NCBI RefSeq assembly: GCF_014635305.1
Contig: NZ_BMCS01000001.1
Coordinates: 1,674,001 to 1,738,000, forward strand
DNA: 64,000 bases
Reading direction: 5' to 3'
Source of the DNA: Williamsia phyllosphaerae
GTDB taxonomy: Bacteria; Actinomycetota; Actinomycetes; Mycobacteriales; Mycobacteriaceae
The notes under the pieces were generated by a model. That model searched no databases and had not been told where the DNA came from. It worked only from the letters and a program-made list of their open reading frames with translations. Positions 63,049-64,000 of the stretch are shown here, in pieces; the first letter of the stretch is position 1, and each line of letters begins with the position of its first letter. The translations under genes and the position numbers were made by a program.

Positions 63049-63855
63049 GTGCTCCTCGCACTCGACGTCGGCAACACGAACATCCATCTCGGGGTGTTCG
63101 CGGGCAAGGGCGAGAACGCGAGGCTGGTGCACGACTGGCGGATGCGGACCGAACCGAAGATGACGGCCGACGAGTTGGCGCTGTCGCTGCGGGGGCTGCT
63201 CGGTCCCGACGTGGAACGGGTGGTCTCGGTCGTCGGGTTGTCCACGGTCCCATCGCTTCTGCGCGAGATGCGGGTGATGGTGTCGAAGTACTTCGGGGCC
63301 GGCCCACACGTCCTGCTCGAGCCCGGTCTGCGGACCGGTGTGCCGTTGCTCGTCGACAACCCCAAGGAGGTCGGCACCGACCGCGTCGCCAACGCCCTGG
63401 CAGCCCATGCGACGTACGGGGGTGCCTGCATCATCGTCGATTTCGGGACCACGACACTCGTCGACGCGGTCTCGGCCGCCGGTGAGTTCCTCGGTGGCGC
63501 CATCGCCCCAGGTATCGACCTGGCCGTCGACGCCCTCGCCGTGCGCACGGTGACGCTGCGCCGGGTCGAACTCCTGCCGCCCCGCAGCGTGATCGGCAAG
63601 AACACCGTCGAGGCGCTCCAGTCGGGCATCCTCTACGGGTTCGCGGGGCAGGTCGACGGACTGGTGTCGCGGGTGCAGCGCGACATCCCCGGTTTCTCCG
63701 GGCCCGACGTCACCGTCGTGGCCACCGGCTATCTCGCCCCACTGGTCTTCGACGAGTGCCAGACGCTGACGGTGCATCACCCGTACCTGACGCTCGACGG
63801 ACTGCGGCTGGTGTTCGAGCGGCAACTCGAGGGCCCGCGCACCAAGAAGCGTTGA
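63049..63855 (+). CDS. coaX: Type III pantothenate kinase
   Basis: The 268-residue protein begins LLALDVGNTNIHLGVF and has GTDRVANALAAHATYGGACIIVDFGTTTLVDAVS and GGAIAPGIDLAVDAL, the ASKHA-type signatures of CoaX. It phosphorylates pantothenate. GTG 63049 is one base after panD. In this order with panC-panD it matches Rv3600c. Confidence 0.93.
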   Translation: MLLALDVGNTNIHLGVFAGKGENARLVHDWRMRTEPKMTADELALSLRGLLGPDVERVVSVVGLSTVPSLLREMRVMVSKYFGAGPHVLLEPGLRTGVPLLVDNPKEVGTDRVANALAAHATYGGACIIVDFGTTTLVDAVSAAGEFLGGAIAPGIDLAVDALAVRTVTLRRVELLPPRSVIGKNTVEALQSGILYGFAGQVDGLVSRVQRDIPGFSGPDVTVVATGYLAPLVFDECQTLTVHHPYLTLDGLRLVFERQLEGPRTKKR

Positions 63856-63882
63856 CACCGCGGCGCACAGATGTGGCACACT
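63852..63882 (+). promoter_or_regulatory. Promoter-like pair for the Cys leader reading frame
   Basis: TTGACA (63852-63857) resembles a -35 box and CACACT (63877-63882) a -10 box of actinobacteria, 19 bases apart. Transcription would start at or near GTG 63890, consistent with a leaderless transcript. The -35 overlaps the stop of coaX. This is a sequence suggestion only. Confidence 0.4.
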
Positions 63883-63889
63883 TGTCCGC

Positions 63890-63928
63890 GTGATGACGCA
63901 GAGCGCACTGGAGTGTTGTCGGGGCTGA
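63890..63928 (+). CDS. Leader peptide with adjacent Cys codons (putative Cys attenuator)
   Basis: The frame GTG-ATG-ACG... ends at TGA 63926-63928 and encodes 12 residues, core MTQSALECCRG with TGT-TGT. No Shine-Dalgarno precedes it, fitting a leaderless message. Upstream reading frames with clustered Cys codons are known in mycobacteria to sense cysteine supply and control downstream sulfur genes. The next gene begins 48 bases on. Function is inferred. Confidence 0.55.
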   Translation: MMTQSALECCRG

Positions 63929-63976
63929 TACGCCTCGCCATCCTGTGCTGCTCGCCTCTCACATTCGAGGACTCTC

Positions 63977-64000
63977 ATGTCTGCTGCTCTCCTGATCGAT
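63977..64000 (+). CDS. CDS cut by the right window edge, unknown
   Basis: ATG 63977 follows GAGGA and gives MSAALLID before the window ends. The product cannot be identified. Its leader holds the Cys-codon peptide, so a sulfur-related protein is plausible. Confidence 0.5.

Noticed and set aside
1..64000. tRNA, rRNA, prophage or integrative element
   Set aside because: No tRNA-like cloverleaf, rRNA stretch, integrase or phage structural gene was recognised on either strand.

Overview
This 64 kb window is high-GC actinobacterial chromosome. The best guess is a Mycobacteriales genome close to Gordonia (Williamsia or a relative is possible). The evidence is gene content and order that match Mycobacterium tuberculosis from memory: a SigC-like sigma factor, a CtpB-like copper ATPase, a CopD-CtaG fusion (Rv0102-like), a rhodanese-metZ pair (Rv0390-Rv0391-like), and a long run in the order ppa / dacB-metalloprotease-tilS-hpt ... 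ftsH-folE-folP-folB-folK-DUF3180-DUF6779-(Rossmann protein)-panC-panD-coaX (Rv3628 to Rv3600c-like). No rRNA, tRNA, phage, insertion sequence or CRISPR array was seen. Genus and database identity were not tested.

Bases 1-10.4 kb form an accessory, regulator-rich region. Small oxidoreductases (two NAD(P)-binding NmrA/epimerase proteins, a quinone-oxidoreductase-like dehydrogenase, an SDR, a RidA protein) each sit beside a TetR, HxlR or XRE regulator. Several promoters carry strong palindromes. The same 18-bp palindrome, in opposite orientation, lies upstream of the HxlR/NmrA pair and upstream of the RidA gene. A TAP-family lipoprotein peptidase near the left end is split by a frameshift.

Bases 10.3-19.8 kb look like a copper and envelope-redox locus: a PepSY membrane protein with a DUF5134 protein, a zinc-finger (ZAS/zf-HC2) membrane protein, CopD-CtaG, CtpB, SigC and a DsbA-like thioredoxin. 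The DUF5134 and ZAS proteins both carry Met/His-rich non-membrane loops. I propose that the ZAS protein is a copper-responsive anti-sigma factor for SigC; this is inference.

Bases 19.8-29 kb hold rarA, two small membrane-protein genes and a probable aromatic or ring-cleavage catabolic cluster (FAD monooxygenase, VOC dioxygenase-like protein, FAH-family hydrolase, alpha/beta hydrolase, SDR, TetR), with related palindromes at its two promoters. Bases 29-43 kb hold an FprA-type reductase, an iron-siderophore binding lipoprotein behind an IdeR-like box, rhodanese-metZ, a DedA protein, a 21-bp tandem repeat, isochorismate synthase, a SAM-IV-type riboswitch controlling a SufS-like cysteine desulfurase and a small partner, an SOS-boxed DUF222-HNH protein, allantoicase, and a MarR-MFS drug-efflux operon.

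Bases 43-64 kb are conserved housekeeping: ppa, dacB, tilS, hpt, ftsH, the folate genes and the pantothenate/CoA genes, largely translationally coupled. Insertions include a secreted glycine-rich protein, amidase-bluB-VOC, a metallo-hydrolase, a diguanylate cyclase and a PPOX protein. At the right edge an apparently leaderless 12-codon reading frame with two adjacent Cys codons (MTQSALECCRG core) lies 48 nt before a gene cut by the window end, which suggests a cysteine-sensing attenuator.
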